DNA of 64,000 bases, from contig NC_135261.1 of assembly GCF_964204865.1 (NCBI RefSeq), positions 11,346,001 through 11,410,000 of the forward strand, written 5' to 3'. Shown here piece after piece: positions 1 through 13,708 of this stretch; within the stretch, counting starts at the first letter, position 1, and every line of letters starts with the position of its first letter. Under the pieces are notes generated by a model, which did not search any database, was not told where the DNA came from, and was given only the letters and a program-made list of their open reading frames with translations. Made by a program: the position numbers and the translations under genes. This DNA comes from Styela clava. Its lineage: Eukaryota; Chordata; Ascidiacea; Stolidobranchia; Styelidae.

Positions 1-535
1 TTCTTGCAATAACATCATTGCATTATATGCATAAAGAATCTCCAGCGCAAATACATAATGGGAGGATAAGTACTAAGTAGTTAGTCTCACTTAAATTATA
101 GTATAGTAAAACTAATTACCAAATTTTCAACAAATTATAAGCGCATTGTCAATAAATAGATCGATCCATTTTTGAGTAAAAAAGGATATAAAGTGCATCT
201 TATGGTCTGTAAAATTTGGTAGTAACAAAAACATTTCATGTAGACTTAGCTTAAATCGCGTCATGATAATGAAATTTGATTCTGTAAAAGTTTAATGTAT
301 TTATCATGAAATTGTTCGTTATAAAAGTCCTTTTTATTTCAATCCAAGTATTTAGTTTCATCAATATTAAATTCACTTATGAATGATGTTCAATGATTTT
401 CGAATATATGAATTGCTGCTTTTCTTTGTAAGATGCGGTATCTATAACATATATGGCAGGCAAAAGTAACTAGGAACTACACAGAACTACACTAGACAGA
501 AGAAAATAACAATATCCATTTTTTTAATTCTCAAG
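1..535. other. Intron of the myosin XVIII gene, no exon seen
   Basis: AT-rich sequence leading up to the first exon I can recognise, whose acceptor AG is at 534-535. No open frame here resembles the myosin rod and no repeat was recognised. It is most likely the end of an intron, because the first visible exon begins in mid-codon and earlier exons must lie before the window. Confidence 0.6.
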
Positions 536-3500
536 AACTACAACAACATAACCACACTTTGAGGCAAAGATGTGAGTCCGTTGAAGTCGAGCTTGCCGAA
601 CAGAGACTACTGCATGCAACGGACCATGACCGATTATCTGACAGCGACGATGATGCAGATGGTAAGTTAATAAATTCTGTTTATAAAGATTCAGATCCAG
701 ATATTTATTTTTCGACGGGCAAAAACATTGTACATTCAAACAAATAGTAAAAACTAAATATATTCATTGAAAGAAAATCGTACAATATTTGAACTGCAAT
801 AGACGAGGGATCGCGGAAAGACTATCAAAAGTCATCATGTCAGCGACACCATTATAGAAGAAGATTAAGTCAAACAGTACAGAAGTAAATCAGCAAGTAA
901 ATTAGACCCAAATGTGTCTGAATCACAGTCGCAGTTTACACATCTCTATTTCAAAGTTCATGACTCCATCTCACCCAGAGTGTAATAAAATGAGTAGGCA
1001 ATGCCGAACCAAAAACAGCTTAGACTCCGTTATCATAATGAATGTCAACTCTGTCTCAAACTCGAGAGTCGTACTAACCAATGTGTATTATTTTATTTTT
1101 TCTTAGTGGCAGAATACAAGATGAGATTTGATAGATTGCGGAGGGAAGCGGAATTCAAGCATAAAAAAGAAGTCCAGGAATATGAAGAAAAAGTGGAACA
1201 AGCTGAAGCTGACAAGAAACATGCAGAAAAGAAGGTGAATTGACTTCAACTCAATTTTTTTGTTATGTTAAAAAAAAGATAATTGACAAAGTGAATTTGT
1301 GGGTCGTTTTGTTAATTGTTGTTAAGAAGAAACTGCCGCTCTCTGTAACTAATGAACAAATGAATTTGAAATTTCCAGTACTTTGAAGTAGAAGACGTCT
1401 CTAGAAGACTTTATTTTTCCCTTTTTTCCTGATATTTCACCCCAGATTTTTCTGTTTTTTAAAATTCATGGGCACATGTTCATGTGACATTTAGTACAAT
1501 TCTTTTCGCATTGACTTATTTGGACAGGAAAAGATAAGACGGCTCAATCATATGGCGAACCACCGCCTTTTGTCCTGTTACCAGTCCATGTTAGGCATGG
1601 GATCAGTTAGCCAGTTATTTATTTCTGATGCATGGACTTGATGGTGGAGGATGCCGTAACCGATCAACGTTTGAGTAAACCACCCCTGCGGCAGTGATGA
1701 GTCCAGCAATCCTATCCCATATAATTTTATCTTACGATATTCAGACCTGCGAACACACGCAGGATAATCAGGGTGTGATGACGAGCGTATTCCTAACGCT
1801 GACACTTATGAAGCCTTCTTTGTATTGAAGTTGCCAGACGCCTCATAGCTTAAACTTAACCCATTACATTATTCCTATAGCTTCATCAAATCCAAGAAGA
1901 CTTGGAAGAGCAAGAGAGACTCGTAAATCAACATAAACGTAAAGCACAGAGAACATTGGCTGAACTTAATGATGCAAGGATGCATCTTGAAGAAACTAAC
2001 ACTAAACATCACGAATTGGAAAAAAAGCAACGAAAGTATGTGAAACGTTGTGACACTTTTCTCTAGACAATTTAGTATTCAATCATGCGTCGGTGAAAAT
2101 CTATACACTGCTCTGACCAGAAATTTTGTCTTTGACTCGGCTCCTAATTTTAGATTGAAGAAATTTTGAATAATACAACACTTCCCAAGTCTGTGGAAAT
2201 CAAATTTTGACCACAGAAACTTTGAGTTATGCTAGCTTTTTTGAATCATCAGTTAAGATTGTATAGTCAAATACGTGCTTTTTTAACTTTGTTATATGTT
2301 TTTTAGATTCGACAGCGAATTATACGCAGTTCAAGCTGAATTAACAGAAATGAAAACAGCAAAAGATAGATTGCAACGGGAAAAAGATCAACTTTCAGTC
2401 GAAGTTTATACAAAGAAAAATATGCTAGATGTAATAATTTTATATCCTTCCTTATACGGGCCAACGATGCTCCTCAATTATTTTACCACCTATTTCCAAG
2501 AAGAAATTTTGTCAATAACATTTTATTTTAGATTGTTTACAAATATCACTTTCTATGTTGATAACTCGAGACAGTTTTTTCTGAAACTTCTTATTGAAAA
2601 ACATTTTGATTTTTATATGCAGTCAATTATGGGGCATACATGGAGCAGGATTGCTACCTGTACATGATCATGTATGCACCATACTAGGAGCAAATTCTGA
2701 ATTAGTTCCACTTCTTTGAAGCTGACCGCTTTTTGTGTAGCAAAATTTTCCGATATTCTCAAATTCTTTCATCTTGTCTTCATTCATTACAGATCAATAA
2801 TTTAGAGCTCAAAAGTATTTTGGTTGTGAACAGTCCTCTTTGTTTTCAGGAAAACACTGGCGATATTGAAGTATTGCAACACAAAATTGAAAGACTTGAA
2901 CAAGAGTTGGAAGAAACAACAGCTAAGGATTCAGAAGATGGTCAAATGGTGCGTTCAACTTTTAGTAAAATACAATTTGGGACATTTTTCATACAAAATT
3001 GTAATTGGATTGTGTCATATTTGCGAAGGATAAAAGCGAATAAAGTACTTTTCGAAATACATTATATGAAGGTTATTCATGCCTTTGCTCAGAATAAGGC
3101 ACTCCATAAGCAGTCAATATTAAGCATATGTAAGGTGCTGCTTTTTCAAAGGACTGGAATCTCTTTGGTTTCAAAAATTTAATATAGGCCATTTTGGTCA
3201 TACCTAAAGTGGACTAAAGGACTATTCTAAATTATATCCTGAATTTGAAAATTCAATTATCACATAATTAAATAAATAATTTTTATTTGATTTGAATATT
3301 TAAAATTGTGTTGTTCTTGTGGTACAATACTTGGTTTAGTTTTTCATAATGTTTCTAAGTGCAAAACTGGCAATCAGATATTTAGTTGGGTATTTGGTCA
3401 GAATCGAAATTATAATTTTATTTATCCATGCAAGACTTATTTATAATTCAACTATTCAACCATGCGTGATATTTTATTTCACAGTTGAACAGCTTGAAAA

Positions 3501-6500
3501 AGCAGAGAAGAGAATTAGAAGCAAAATTGAAGGATCAAGAAGAGGAATTAGATGAACAAGCAGGTCTGTATTTAAACGAAAAATTCACTCCACTGTACCC
3601 CCACACTAATTTTAGGTGTAAATTATTAATCCCTCGCAATCCGTTTTGCATAGTGCCATGTCTCTCTGTATTGGATTACCCAAGCATTAGGGCTGTCCAG
3701 ACGAATATTTGAAATCGAATCGAATCCCAAATTATTCGAATCGTTTTTCGGCTAATTTTCGAATCACTAAAATTGGGTACATAAAGCAGAGAAGGCTAAA
3801 AACCACCTTTGCAGGACGTTTTTCATGGACAAGCGGCGGCGCTTCGAGCTTCGACCACTCTTGCTCCTGGCTTAATTGGTTTCCCGATATTTCTCTCGCC
3901 TTCATTTTGCGATAAACATGTCATCCCTAATTTCATGCATGGTCAGCATAACTTAAAAAGTTATAATCGGTAATGACGTTTTTAAGAGAGAACAGGGAGA
4001 AAAGGGCAATTTAGAAAACGATAGTTCTATAAATAGAATCGATTTGAAGCTATTGAGTTAGTTATCATAGGAACATGGTACAGGCAAATTGAGACTGAAA
4101 CAGGTATTGTGGGATCCTTATGATGGTAATACTGTATTATTCATCTATTTACCAAGACGTATAATTGCACTCTTGCATTTTAATGGCTGTTGTACACTAA
4201 CAATATTATAGTCATCAAATAATATTGTCATCAAAATAGCTTCGAATTTGTTAAATGTAATTTTGAATTTGAGCAACAGTTTTATCTATATTAATGGCTG
4301 TTATCTAGTTTGCTGAAAATTACACAAAAAACAGAGTAGTAATAATTAAAATAGCATCTACAGGCTTTACATTATGCTCTATTAAGACTGAATCCATTAG
4401 AATTGCAAGAGAGTTAGAGTGCAATTTTTGAATTGTGCAATCTTCACTCTCAACACTCAGCAGTTTTCAAAACCCTGATTTTGGAGTCCTCCAATTTTTT
4501 TGACCAGTTCATATAAGAGTGCGATCTCCTTTCATAAATCTGAAAACATTGTATTCCAAAATACCATCATTAAGTCAGATGTAACTGCACATACGTTACC
4601 ACAACATCGAAGGACAGGCGTTTATTGTATGATAGAGACAGATTTAGGATTACACAATAATATTCAGTTATTCGGTTCGATTCGGCGAAAATATTCGATT
4701 CGAATAAAAAAATTATTCAATTTTAGACAGCCCTACCAAGCATGAAATATTTTCGACAATTGCCAATATTTTTATTTGTATATTATTTATTTAAGCAAGG
4801 ACGTGGATTCCAAAATGACGTCATCCTATTATACAAAGGAAGTGGGGGTGTGTGTTCTTAATACTAATTAGATGGTGATCATATAGATTGCTCTGTAGTA
4901 GTGCAATGGTTAAGCAATTTATTTGTAGTTTGTTTGTGGATTCTGCTCTGTGTTACTTAGATCGTTTGATATGCAGGTCAAATACAAATGTTACAACAAG
5001 CTAAAGAAAGATTGGAAATGACCACTGAACGAACTCGTCAACAACATTCTCGAGAAATGGATGGAAAAGAAGAGGAATTAGAAGAAATGAGAGTTTCATA
5101 CCAGAAAAAGGTGAATAATTTTTTGGTGTTTTTTTTTAGATTTTTGGGGCTAACGCACTATTTAAAAAAAAAAGATGTGAGCATATTAGGGGTGTGCTGA
5201 AACTGTTTGTTTTGGCCTTTTAGTTTGACAAGCAAGAATATAATAAAACTTCATCCTGGTAAAGAGAGAAATACTATAAAAACATATTTATAAGCCTAAT
5301 TTGATTAGTTTGTAATGAAAAGCTTGCTTACCAGTATGATGGAAGTAATAAACTATCTGTCTGTGACAATGCTAGTATGTACAAATCATTCTCCTTTGGT
5401 TTCTGACCGAGAACCTCAACAGCATAGTGTACGCAACTGACTATCTCCCGCAGCTGTAAGAGTTTTTACATTGTCATCCACCACTGGTTTTGAACCTGTA
5501 ATTTCTGAGTAACGATCATGGTTTTAATGCAGTGGTTCTCAAACTTTTTGTTCATGTGGTGTCGAATCATCAGGGAAAAACTCACGCTGCACCTACACAA
5601 AAAAAATTGCTGCCTTCAAATAAAACTAAATTTTGTGATCTCAATGTCTACTTTTCTTCTTCATCTCTGCTCGATTTTGGGAGCCGCTGTTCTGATGGTT
5701 CAATTGCGTTAACCAGTTATTTGACTAACCTTTATGAACCTCACGGAACCCGGTAACGAAAAATGTGTGCAATGAAGCATAGAAAGGAGATTATTAAGTT
5801 CTAATTAATTTTCTAGATCAAGCATCTAGAAAACCAATTAGAAGAGGAAGAAGAAGAAAGATCTGCTGCTATGAAAGGCAGAAGAGAATTGGAACAACAA
5901 CTCGCTGAGTTTAAAAACAAACAACCTTTTGCAAAACGAGATGCAGAAGCTGAGAAAAGGTTTAATCAACTCAAGATTTTCACAATCCTAAATATTACCT
6001 CATAATAATATGTCTCATCTGAGCTGTCCCCAATAATCCAAGAGTAGTGTTTAACTGTGTTACGATGTAATAATTTGTTGTTTCATTTTCAAATTTTTCT
6101 TCCTGAAGGTTGAGAAAAGATTTGAAACGATACAAAGCATTGCTGGACGATGCACAAACAATGATCGATCATTTGAAGACAGATGCCGTCAATAAACAAC
6201 AATTAAAACAAATGAGAGCTCAGGTATGTAGTTTGACAAAACTGACATAGTCTTTATAGTCCCTGTGTAGTTATTTTGGGGATAATTAGACTGAAACCAT
6301 ATTATGATTTTACGTTTTGTTACACTGCACACAGAACTGTACCAATTGCTAGGAAATTTTCAGTGGTTAAAGATCGTATTTTTCTCCAAAAGGCTATTAC
6401 TTTTATTTATTCGAAATTTTTCTGTTTTTCCTTCTGTTTAGTTGGAAGAGTCGCAATATACTTGTTCAAATGCAGTCAAAGCAAGAAAAGCAATTGAACT

Positions 6501-9500
6501 TGAGCTTGAAGATGTGCAGGCACAATTGGAAGAAATATCAAAAGCAAAACAAGAGGTAAAAACTACTCTCTTTTATATTTATAACATAGGATTCTTTTGC
6601 TTTTCATTCACCTACAATTCAAGCTACAATCCATGAAATACCTGTTTGTTCCACAAGCACTGTAGATAGTATCGTGATTAGAAATGTCCAAGAGAAGTTT
6701 TAATTTAATATGAAAATAGTGTGTCCGAGATCTAAAAAGTTCCAAAACTTGGCATATGACATCATTAGTCAGCTAAATATAATTAGGAATCAATGTTAAT
6801 AGCAAACTAGAATTCTAAGATACCGTACCACTTACAATTGACTCCCTTCATAAGAATGTTCTTCTATTATCTGTGGTCGCCTTCATTTATCTTTTTTCTT
6901 AGATGTATAGTTCAAAGTTTTTCTTTTATCGATTTAATAACTTCTGTTAGAATATTCTGCGTGTCATCGCTCCCTAACCATTACTGGAATTTTTGTATCT
7001 CCTTTTTCCTGAGGTGCTGTTTTTTAGTTCATTTCTGAACTCTGTATGAACGTTTTGCATTTTTCATGTGGCGGAGTTTTTTTTTTGCATCTCACTACAA
7101 ACTGAAATACCATTTCTGCTTCATTTTTTATATTTCTTTGTGTACATCATATATTTTCAGTATGATGAAACAAATAAAATAATATTTACTCATTCTCAAA
7201 TTTTATTCAGGCCGAAGCAAAGATCAGCGTTTTGCAACGAGAAAAGAACGAACTTAATTCTCGAATAGAGGAAGATGACGATGATGCAAAAGAACTTGCA
7301 AGAAAATATAAAAATCTTGTCAACCAACAATGTGAAGATAGGAAAGAAATTGTTGAACTTAATTCACAAATGGATGATCATAAAAGAGAAAAAGAAATGC
7401 TCAATGAAAAGGTATATTATAATCTTTTTCAATGAAATATGGAAAACAGAAGTCTACCTTTTTTTCTGGTATTTTAGGATTTATCACTGTAAAAATAAAT
7501 TTATTTTGACTTCATAATCAGCATAAAAGACGTTAAAATAATTGATAAAAACAAAATAAATAAAACTGAGTACAGAATCACGAAAGCAAACAAAACCTTA
7601 AGTAAGATTTGAAACATACAGCATTTAGATTGAAAGGTGACGTTAAAAGTATTGGCACTTGTTCGCTCACCCAAAAGTATTAAGTTAATTAGAACATGCA
7701 CACACACATACATTCAATCAATCACGAAGACAAAATAAAATTAGACATGATATATTACGGTACTTAAAAAAAATATACAAACAAAATAAAAAACAGAAAA
7801 TAAAATTTTGCCACAGCATATTGATAATTTTACAAGGATTGCCAAATTGGATACCGATTAGTTAACAGGAGTGAAATGAATATTTTTAATACACTTCTAA
7901 AAGGGTCTTACAGTTCCAGCAAATCATATTCTACGAAGTAAATTTTTATATTTTTTTTCTTAGATTTTAACTCTTCAAAGTCAGCTGGAATACTTGCAAG
8001 ATAATACGACAGATAAATCGAATGTTATGAGACTCGAATCTAAAGTACGAGATTTGGACACAAAATTAGATTTTGAGAAAACGTCATCAAGAAGATTAGA
8101 GGTAGGTTAAAGTTTTTCCCAAAATATTCTCAGTTCTACACTTTTAATGTAGGAGTAATTATTGTTAGATTTTGATGAAGTGTATATTTTAGTGTATATT
8201 ATTTGAAGATTTATCGAATGAAATGTGTAAAATTTGTTGTCAGATTATAATTTGGATGTTTTTGAGATCTAAAAATATGACATTTTTGATCTGTCTTATT
8301 GGCTTTGCTCTCACCATAATAAATATGCGACTCCTATTCTACCCTTTTTTCTCTTGACGGACTTTGATAATAATCTTTTTTGATTAAGTATGATCAGCAA
8401 ATTTCGTATTAGTGTTGACTGGAAGCAACTCTTAATTATTCAGAAAAATGGCCTAATGCATTTTTATCATCATTCTTATCCTTCTCTAAGGTGCAACTTG
8501 AAAGATCTAAAGATCAAGTAGACAAACTACAGAGTGAGAGGGATTCACAGGCTGCAAGTGAACATAGAGAGAAAGAACAATGTAAAAGACTTCAGAAACA
8601 ATTACGAGATGCTAAAGATGAACAATCTGATATTCTGAAACGGGAGCAAGAGGCTTTGCAGAAACAACATGAATTGGTGAGTGGGGTCAAAATCGTTTTT
8701 TTGTCATTTTTGAATCTTAGAATCAGAGACTGTAACCTCTGCTCTTTTTTTCTTTTACTTGCAACAAACTGTTTAAATTTTTCGACAATTTTTATTCACG
8801 AAAATTTAAAACAGACACAAACAGATTGGCAATCAATACCGCTAAATATGTTACTGCGTCTTTATGATTTCAATTGTATTTTGTAGGTAATATGCAAAAC
8901 TTTCATTATGATTTAGAAAAGTTAGGCTCAAACGATTAGGGCAAATTTTCAGTGATTCTAGTTAAAACATAACTTTTCTATATCTCTCCGTTTTACGCTC
9001 TCTTGATTACTTGATCACTTTTGGCGGGCTAAAAAAATCGTTGTACAACATAAGATTTACGCATTATGCTAAGAGTTAGGAGTACGCATGTCAACACATC
9101 CTCTGGTTACCCTGCGTGGGACATAGACTCGAGGCCGTGGTTTGCCATATGATTGAGCCATCTTATCTATTTCCTCTCCACTGGGATAAAATTGTTAATC
9201 CAATTCTATCCTAAGTAAACTCTAATTAATTAAAATATATTATTGTAATTCTGAATTCATCAATCTGATTCATCTTAATCAAGAAAATTTATTTAAAATT
9301 TTGTTGATAATTTTAGTTTTATTTCAATTTTAGGAACTTGAAGTCATGGAATACGTGAATCAAAATGAAAGTTTACAAGCTGATTTGAAACTTGCATTCA
9401 AGAGGATATCAGATTTACAGGTACAGGATATCATTATTTGTGAGAAAAGAGTATAGAGTATTGTTATACTATTGATTTTACTTTAATACAGTAATGTAAA

Positions 9501-12500
9501 AATTCAAAGATACGTATCCTATATCCGACATGGACTGGTAACCGGACAATAGGCAGTGGTTCGCCATTTGATTGAGCCTTCTTATCCTTTTTTCACTTTT
9601 CCGAGATAATTATGTAAATCCTAGTACTGGCAGTACTCAGTACGAATGTTTGAAATGACTGCAATCTTTCTGATTCAATATGTTCTACCTGATTGGGTGG
9701 GTGGGGTAACCACTTTGGATAAACTTGGAACTTGATACCTTTAACTTGCAAACATAGTAAACACCTGTAACTTGCCACACATGACAACACATATTCTACA
9801 ACTTTGCAGATTGCGTTCGAAGACTTAGAAGATTCTGACATGGAGGGATTCTCGGGATCTGACAATTCAGACTCTGATTCAGATGATGGTGGGGGAAGTA
9901 GAATATCCTCTTCCTGGAAAAAAAATAGAGTACCAAGATCCAGAGTCGCGGGAGGATCAGTGTCAACATCATCCGTATTATCCAGTAAACATAGCATCGC
10001 TTCAGAGGATGATTTTGCATACAGGTAAATATCCTATAACTTCAACATATTCTTAGCTATATGGATTATTGCCTCTTGCAAGGGTATGCAAGCAAGATTT
10101 ACAACAGTTAGGTAGAATTTTTTCTTGGCAATGCCTTTCTTTCTCATATTCGCACAATTTTATCCATGGCTGTTTTGACATTTTTAAAATATTTGCACTG
10201 AGTGCTCATATGCTCTAATTTGAGAGTATATGACCTTGTTCAGAAGTGGCATTGTTGTAAATTACTGCTTAAAGAAAAAAGCTTTTTATGAAAAGATGGA
10301 ACATCTACTTATGCTTCAACTTGGTGTTTAATTTAAAATGAGATATCATACAAAGTATTTAGATACTCGTCTCCCTAATTCCAAGATAACGATATACTAA
10401 GTGGAATAAAATAGAATTGCTGTATGCAGGTAGCTGCCTTTGGTTGAAGTAGGGATCTTCTTCTTTTTTATATCTGTATAATATTTGCTTCTTTGCACTA
10501 ATCTTCCTGAAACCATTTTCCTTCTCTTTCATGTCTTTCTTTTTCCACCTCTTCGACTCTCTCCTTTCTCCATCTGGATTTCACCTTCAACTAGAAGAAG
10601 AAAACGAGCTCCTTCACCAGATGAAAGTAAGTTTTCTGACAGCAGCACGTCCACCGTTCGAAGTTTCGAAAAAGAAACAGAAAAGGAGAGAAAAGAAAGA
10701 GCTAGAAAGACAAGGAAAAAGCTTTTGAAGGAGTTGAAATACGTTAAAACGAATGGTGAATCGCCCAAAGATTTTTCAGACATTTTATCACACCGAACAG
10801 CTTCTGTAGTTGGCGGAGCTGTCAGTATTGCAGAAGACTTCGCAAAAGAGTCAGATATGAGCGGGCGTTCCACTGTCATGAGCAAAATGAGTTTCGGCTT
10901 CACTGCTGGTGTAAAAGACACCATGTCACTCTGTGGGGATTTAGCTAATGACGACATAGACTTTGATTCTGTCAGCATGCCTGATATGTCTGCAAGACCA
11001 AGTTCTGCAATGGGAACTGGAGGAAAATATGAATCAGGAACGAAAAGCAGAATATTGTCCAGAGTTGGTAAAGCCGGAGGCAGGAATGCAATTAAATTAG
11101 AGTTGGATAGAATGAGTAAAACATTAGCTGATGAAGATCCATCTGTCTTATTGTATTCAAGCCCCGCAGATATTTCAGGCAAATTGGGCCTTGGAAAAAC
11201 AAGATCATTTCGAGCTCTGAATGAAAATATAATGGCGGTGAAATCAAGACAAAATCTTCCAGAAAAACAGAAAAAGAAATTAGCGATTGTTGATAAAGTC
11301 AACAGTGACATCTCAACAATGAAAGAAGATCTCACATTAGAAAAAATATCTGGCCGAAGAAGCATTGATTTCGCTAAACGCCGTGAATCGAGGGAGTCAT
11401 TTGGAAGCAGCGGCGAGCAAGATGACGCTTGTTCATTATTCAGCACTTCAAGCGGATCGTCTAAAATTTCTGCAGAATCCTTATCAACCCGAAATCGGAA
11501 TTTCAGTGTGCAGTCAGAAGCAGCTATGGGCAGAGTTTCAATGGGCAATTCATATATGGATTATGCTGGCGATAATCAACTCGATGATTATAATAGCGTT
11601 GACACACTTACAAGAGGTCGTCCATCCTCTAGAAACTTCTCAAGAACTGATGCCGATTTGTCTGAAATTCAGGTTCCTCGGAGAAGCAGATTTTTGAAAG
11701 ATTTTAATTTTGGCACAAGCAGTCAAGTAGATATGAGATCTGCAAATTCAAAAATAAGACAGAAGTCGAGGAATTTTAATAATGATGAAGATTCTTACTA
11801 TACGGATGGGGAATATACCATCCCTACTCGCATTGATCGACGAAGAACAACCTCGGCATCACATGGATTCGATCAAAACGATTTCTCTGGATCAATTTCA
11901 AATTTAAGGCTGTCTCGAAAAACAGGAAACTTCGATTTTGATTCATGGTCTGATTTAGACGAAGATTATAGCAAAAGTTCTCCGATTCGGACCTCTTCAA
12001 GAATGTCTGGTAGAAATCCACAATCTGCGAAACGAATCTCTCCACGTGATGTGTCAAAATACCTTGGGTCTGTCATAGGTAGCCGCTCATCAGGATCTTG
12101 GGAAAGCGACAATCGCTCAAATAATAGTTTCGATGACGACGATGTTAGTTTGTCACAATATGGTATTGACGATAACAATTTTGATCATTCAGATATCCAG
12201 CCTACACGACAAACTAGCAGACGATCATTTAGTCAACAGAAGATAGTTGGTACCAGAAGCAACCATGGCATGAATATGATGCCACGCATGCTAAATGTCA
12301 GACCAAACAGTAAATCTGGTCAACGATTTGATTATGAAGATGTTGGATCCCCTCACGAACGAGGTCGCTCAGTTTCTCGCACAGGCAGAGATAATTTTCG
12401 GTCCGCATCAGCTGCTTCATTTCAACAACGTGGCATGTCAGTAGATGCTCGCTCACAACAATCAGCTGCTGTTAGAACAAGAAGTTCGTCAAGGTCTGGA

Positions 12501-13174
12501 ACTCGAACTCGCATGCAAGAGCGCACGGCACCTGACACTACAACTCTTGATGATAGTGACATCAGTATTGATAGCATCATCAGCAAATATCTATATAAAA
12601 CATGATGGCACTTTACATGGATGTGCATTTCTTTTTAGCAAAATCTCTATCTGTTGTACATATTACTTTCTTTCTTTCTTTGTCTTTCTGCAGCCTTTGT
12701 ATGTAAATTTCCAGTTTACTATCATGATCTTCTATCTCCTAACTTCTTATTTAACAAAAGGTGAATAGAATTTATTTTTTTATTTTAGTATCTAGATACG
12801 CATTGAGTATTTTTTCACCGTTAAGACTTTAGATAGAACTCTTGACTTTTAGTTGGCTATGCCAAGGACCTAGTAGAGGTCCATTGTTGTTAAATATTCT
12901 TGTTGAGTGTTTCATACCTTTGCTTTAGGACCCTGTTTTACAAAAGCGCATTTCAAGTAATAGAAGTATACAACCCAGCCCTTTTAATGTTTAGTTAATT
13001 GACTTAAGGAATAACATCTCTTTGCATAAAATAGCAAGTGTATTCATTTCAATTTGAATTTTATCTCATTTTTACAGATCAAGAAAATATTCTGACAGCT
13101 CGGATAAATCGTCAGAGCATTCCGCTGTTGTCGCACCTACTTTCACTAAGCATGATTCAGATGAAGATATTTAA
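536..13174 (+). CDS. MYO18A: Unconventional myosin XVIII heavy chain, C-terminal rod and tail (5' partial)
   Basis: Multi-exon gene entered mid-way; motor and PDZ regions would lie before the window. Exons: 536-661, 1107-1234, 1881-2035, 2307-2430, 2850-2948, 3485-3563, 4977-5110, 5817-5959, 6109-6223, 6442-6555, 7211-7411, 7964-8101, 8491-8676, 9334-9420, 9810-10024, then a terminal exon at 10595-12605 or 13078-13174. All junctions are GT-AG and phases agree throughout. The roughly 680 rod residues are heptad-like coiled coil. Blocks such as [39 protein letters not shown] and [17 protein letters not shown] match what I know of the myosin-18A tail. Myosin XVIII is known as a poorly active, actin-tethering myosin that co-assembles with non-muscle myosin II; that role is inferred by family. 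The rod ends in an acidic Ser/Asp segment in exon 9810-10024. Whether this is the 18A or 18B orthologue is not decidable, since invertebrates commonly have one gene. The exon 2307-2430 end is the least certain junction. Confidence 0.88.
1527..1802 (-). repeat. Decayed tRNA-derived SINE copy in intron
   Basis: Same order of blocks as the SINE at 28172-28510 (AAGACGGCT, ATATGGCGAACCAC, GGTTACCA-like, GCATGGACTTGATGGTGGAGG, CCTGCGAAC, GAGCGTATTCCTAACGC) with many substitutions. The tRNA-like head with its A box is missing or unreadable. It lies between exons 1107-1234 and 1881-2035. Confidence 0.75.
3688..4735. mobile_element. Non-autonomous hAT-type DNA transposon, 1,048 bp
   Basis: The left end TAGGGCTGTCCA and the right end, read on the other strand, TAGGGCTGTCTA form terminal inverted repeats. 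They are flanked by a perfect 8-bp duplication CCAAGCAT at 3680-3687 and 4736-4743. Eight-bp duplications and TAGGG ends are typical of the hAT superfamily. Sub-terminal runs rich in ATTCGATTCGAAT mirror each other at the two ends. No transposase frame is present, so it would need a helper. It sits in the intron between exons 3485-3563 and 4977-5110 and makes it the longest rod intron. Confidence 0.85.
5530..5689. mobile_element. hAT-like MITE, 160 bp
   Basis: The left end CAGTGGTTCTCAAACTTTTT resembles known hAT termini. The right end, read on the opposite strand, starts CAGCGGCTCCCAAA and pairs with it apart from transitions. Flanks TTTTAATG (5522-5529) and TTCTGATG (5690-5697) look like a decayed 8-bp target duplication (6 of 8 match). 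It lies in the intron before exon 5817-5959 and has no coding capacity. Confidence 0.6.
9068..9196 (+). repeat. SINE fragment, internally deleted
   Basis: Inverted relative to the SINE at 1527. It carries AGTTAGGAGTACGC, TCTGGTTACCCTGCGTGGGA, ACTCGAGGCCGTGGTTTGCCATATG and GATTGAGCCATCTTAT, all recognisable parts of the SINE body read on the plus strand. The middle of the element is missing. Located in the intron before exon 9334-9420. Confidence 0.65.
9515..9623 (+). repeat. SINE 3' body fragment
   Basis: The blocks CCGACATGGACTGGTAACCGGAC, GTGGTTCGCCAT and TTGAGCCTTCTTATCC match the 3' half of the SINE read on the plus strand. The tRNA head is absent, unlike the full copies in the array. 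Located in the intron before exon 9810-10024. Confidence 0.65.
10595..12605 (+). CDS. Long alternative terminal exon of myosin XVIII (about 670-residue Ser/Arg-rich tail)
   Basis: A 2,011-bp exon whose acceptor (AG 10593-10594) follows a strong pyrimidine tract. It enters in the phase left by exon 9810-10024, splitting an Arg codon, and stays open to TGA at 12603-12605. The product is low-complexity: a basic start ([11 protein letters not shown]), a Lys/Arg/Glu helix ([20 protein letters not shown]), then long Ser/Asp/Arg/Asn-rich stretches with many RS, SR and SF pairs and a C-terminus ending KYLYKT. It is probably a disordered, phosphorylatable tail. No catalytic domain was recognised. It competes with the short exon at 13078. 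Confidence 0.7.
13078..13174 (+). CDS. Short alternative terminal exon of myosin XVIII
   Basis: The acceptor TTTTTACAG ends at 13077. The first base completes the split Arg codon left by exon 9810-10024, and 31 further codons run to TAA at 13172-13174. The peptide is acidic and Ser-rich ([18 protein letters not shown], ending HDSDEDI), similar in style to the Ser/Asp-rich ends of vertebrate myosin-18A. Because it has the same entry phase as the long exon, the two look like mutually exclusive ends. It is short enough that chance cannot be excluded without transcripts. Confidence 0.55.
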
Positions 13175-13708
13175 CCATGAAAAACTATGAGCTTTTCAAT
13201 TATATTCCTTCTGTCAAGCATGAGTTTAGGGTATTTGATTGCGTAACCATGCTCAGCTGTGTATGTTCAAACGTATCAACCTGAATTTTCTTTTTTGCTC
13301 ATCTAAATATAAGCGTAACATCTTATTTTATCAAAAATCTTTCTAAAAATTTAATTGAAATTTATTCATATTATTATTACTTTCTAACGTCACCATTAGA
13401 TGATTTTAACATGATTTTCTCATGAATCTATTGTTTGTGTTTGCTAGAATTTTATACCAAAATATTTTGATTTTACTTTTTTGTCAGTGATATTATTTTT
13501 GTGCTTTGGCAATGAGTTTCTCGAAATTCGTATAACTGTTATTAAATAATTTTTCATAGTATAGATACGTGACTAAAATACAGCATCAATTTGGCTGGTA
13601 AAATGAATGCTTCTGCCTTAAAAACGTATTATCAGCTTCATGAAACAGTATCAACTATTCATAAATTAACTGTTTTTTGTTTAAACAAATCATTTGTGTA
13701 TATGCACG

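Noticed and set aside
2795..2816. Possible micro-exon of the myosin rod
   Set aside because: A 22-bp piece between AG and GT would shift the following exon out of its clear frame.
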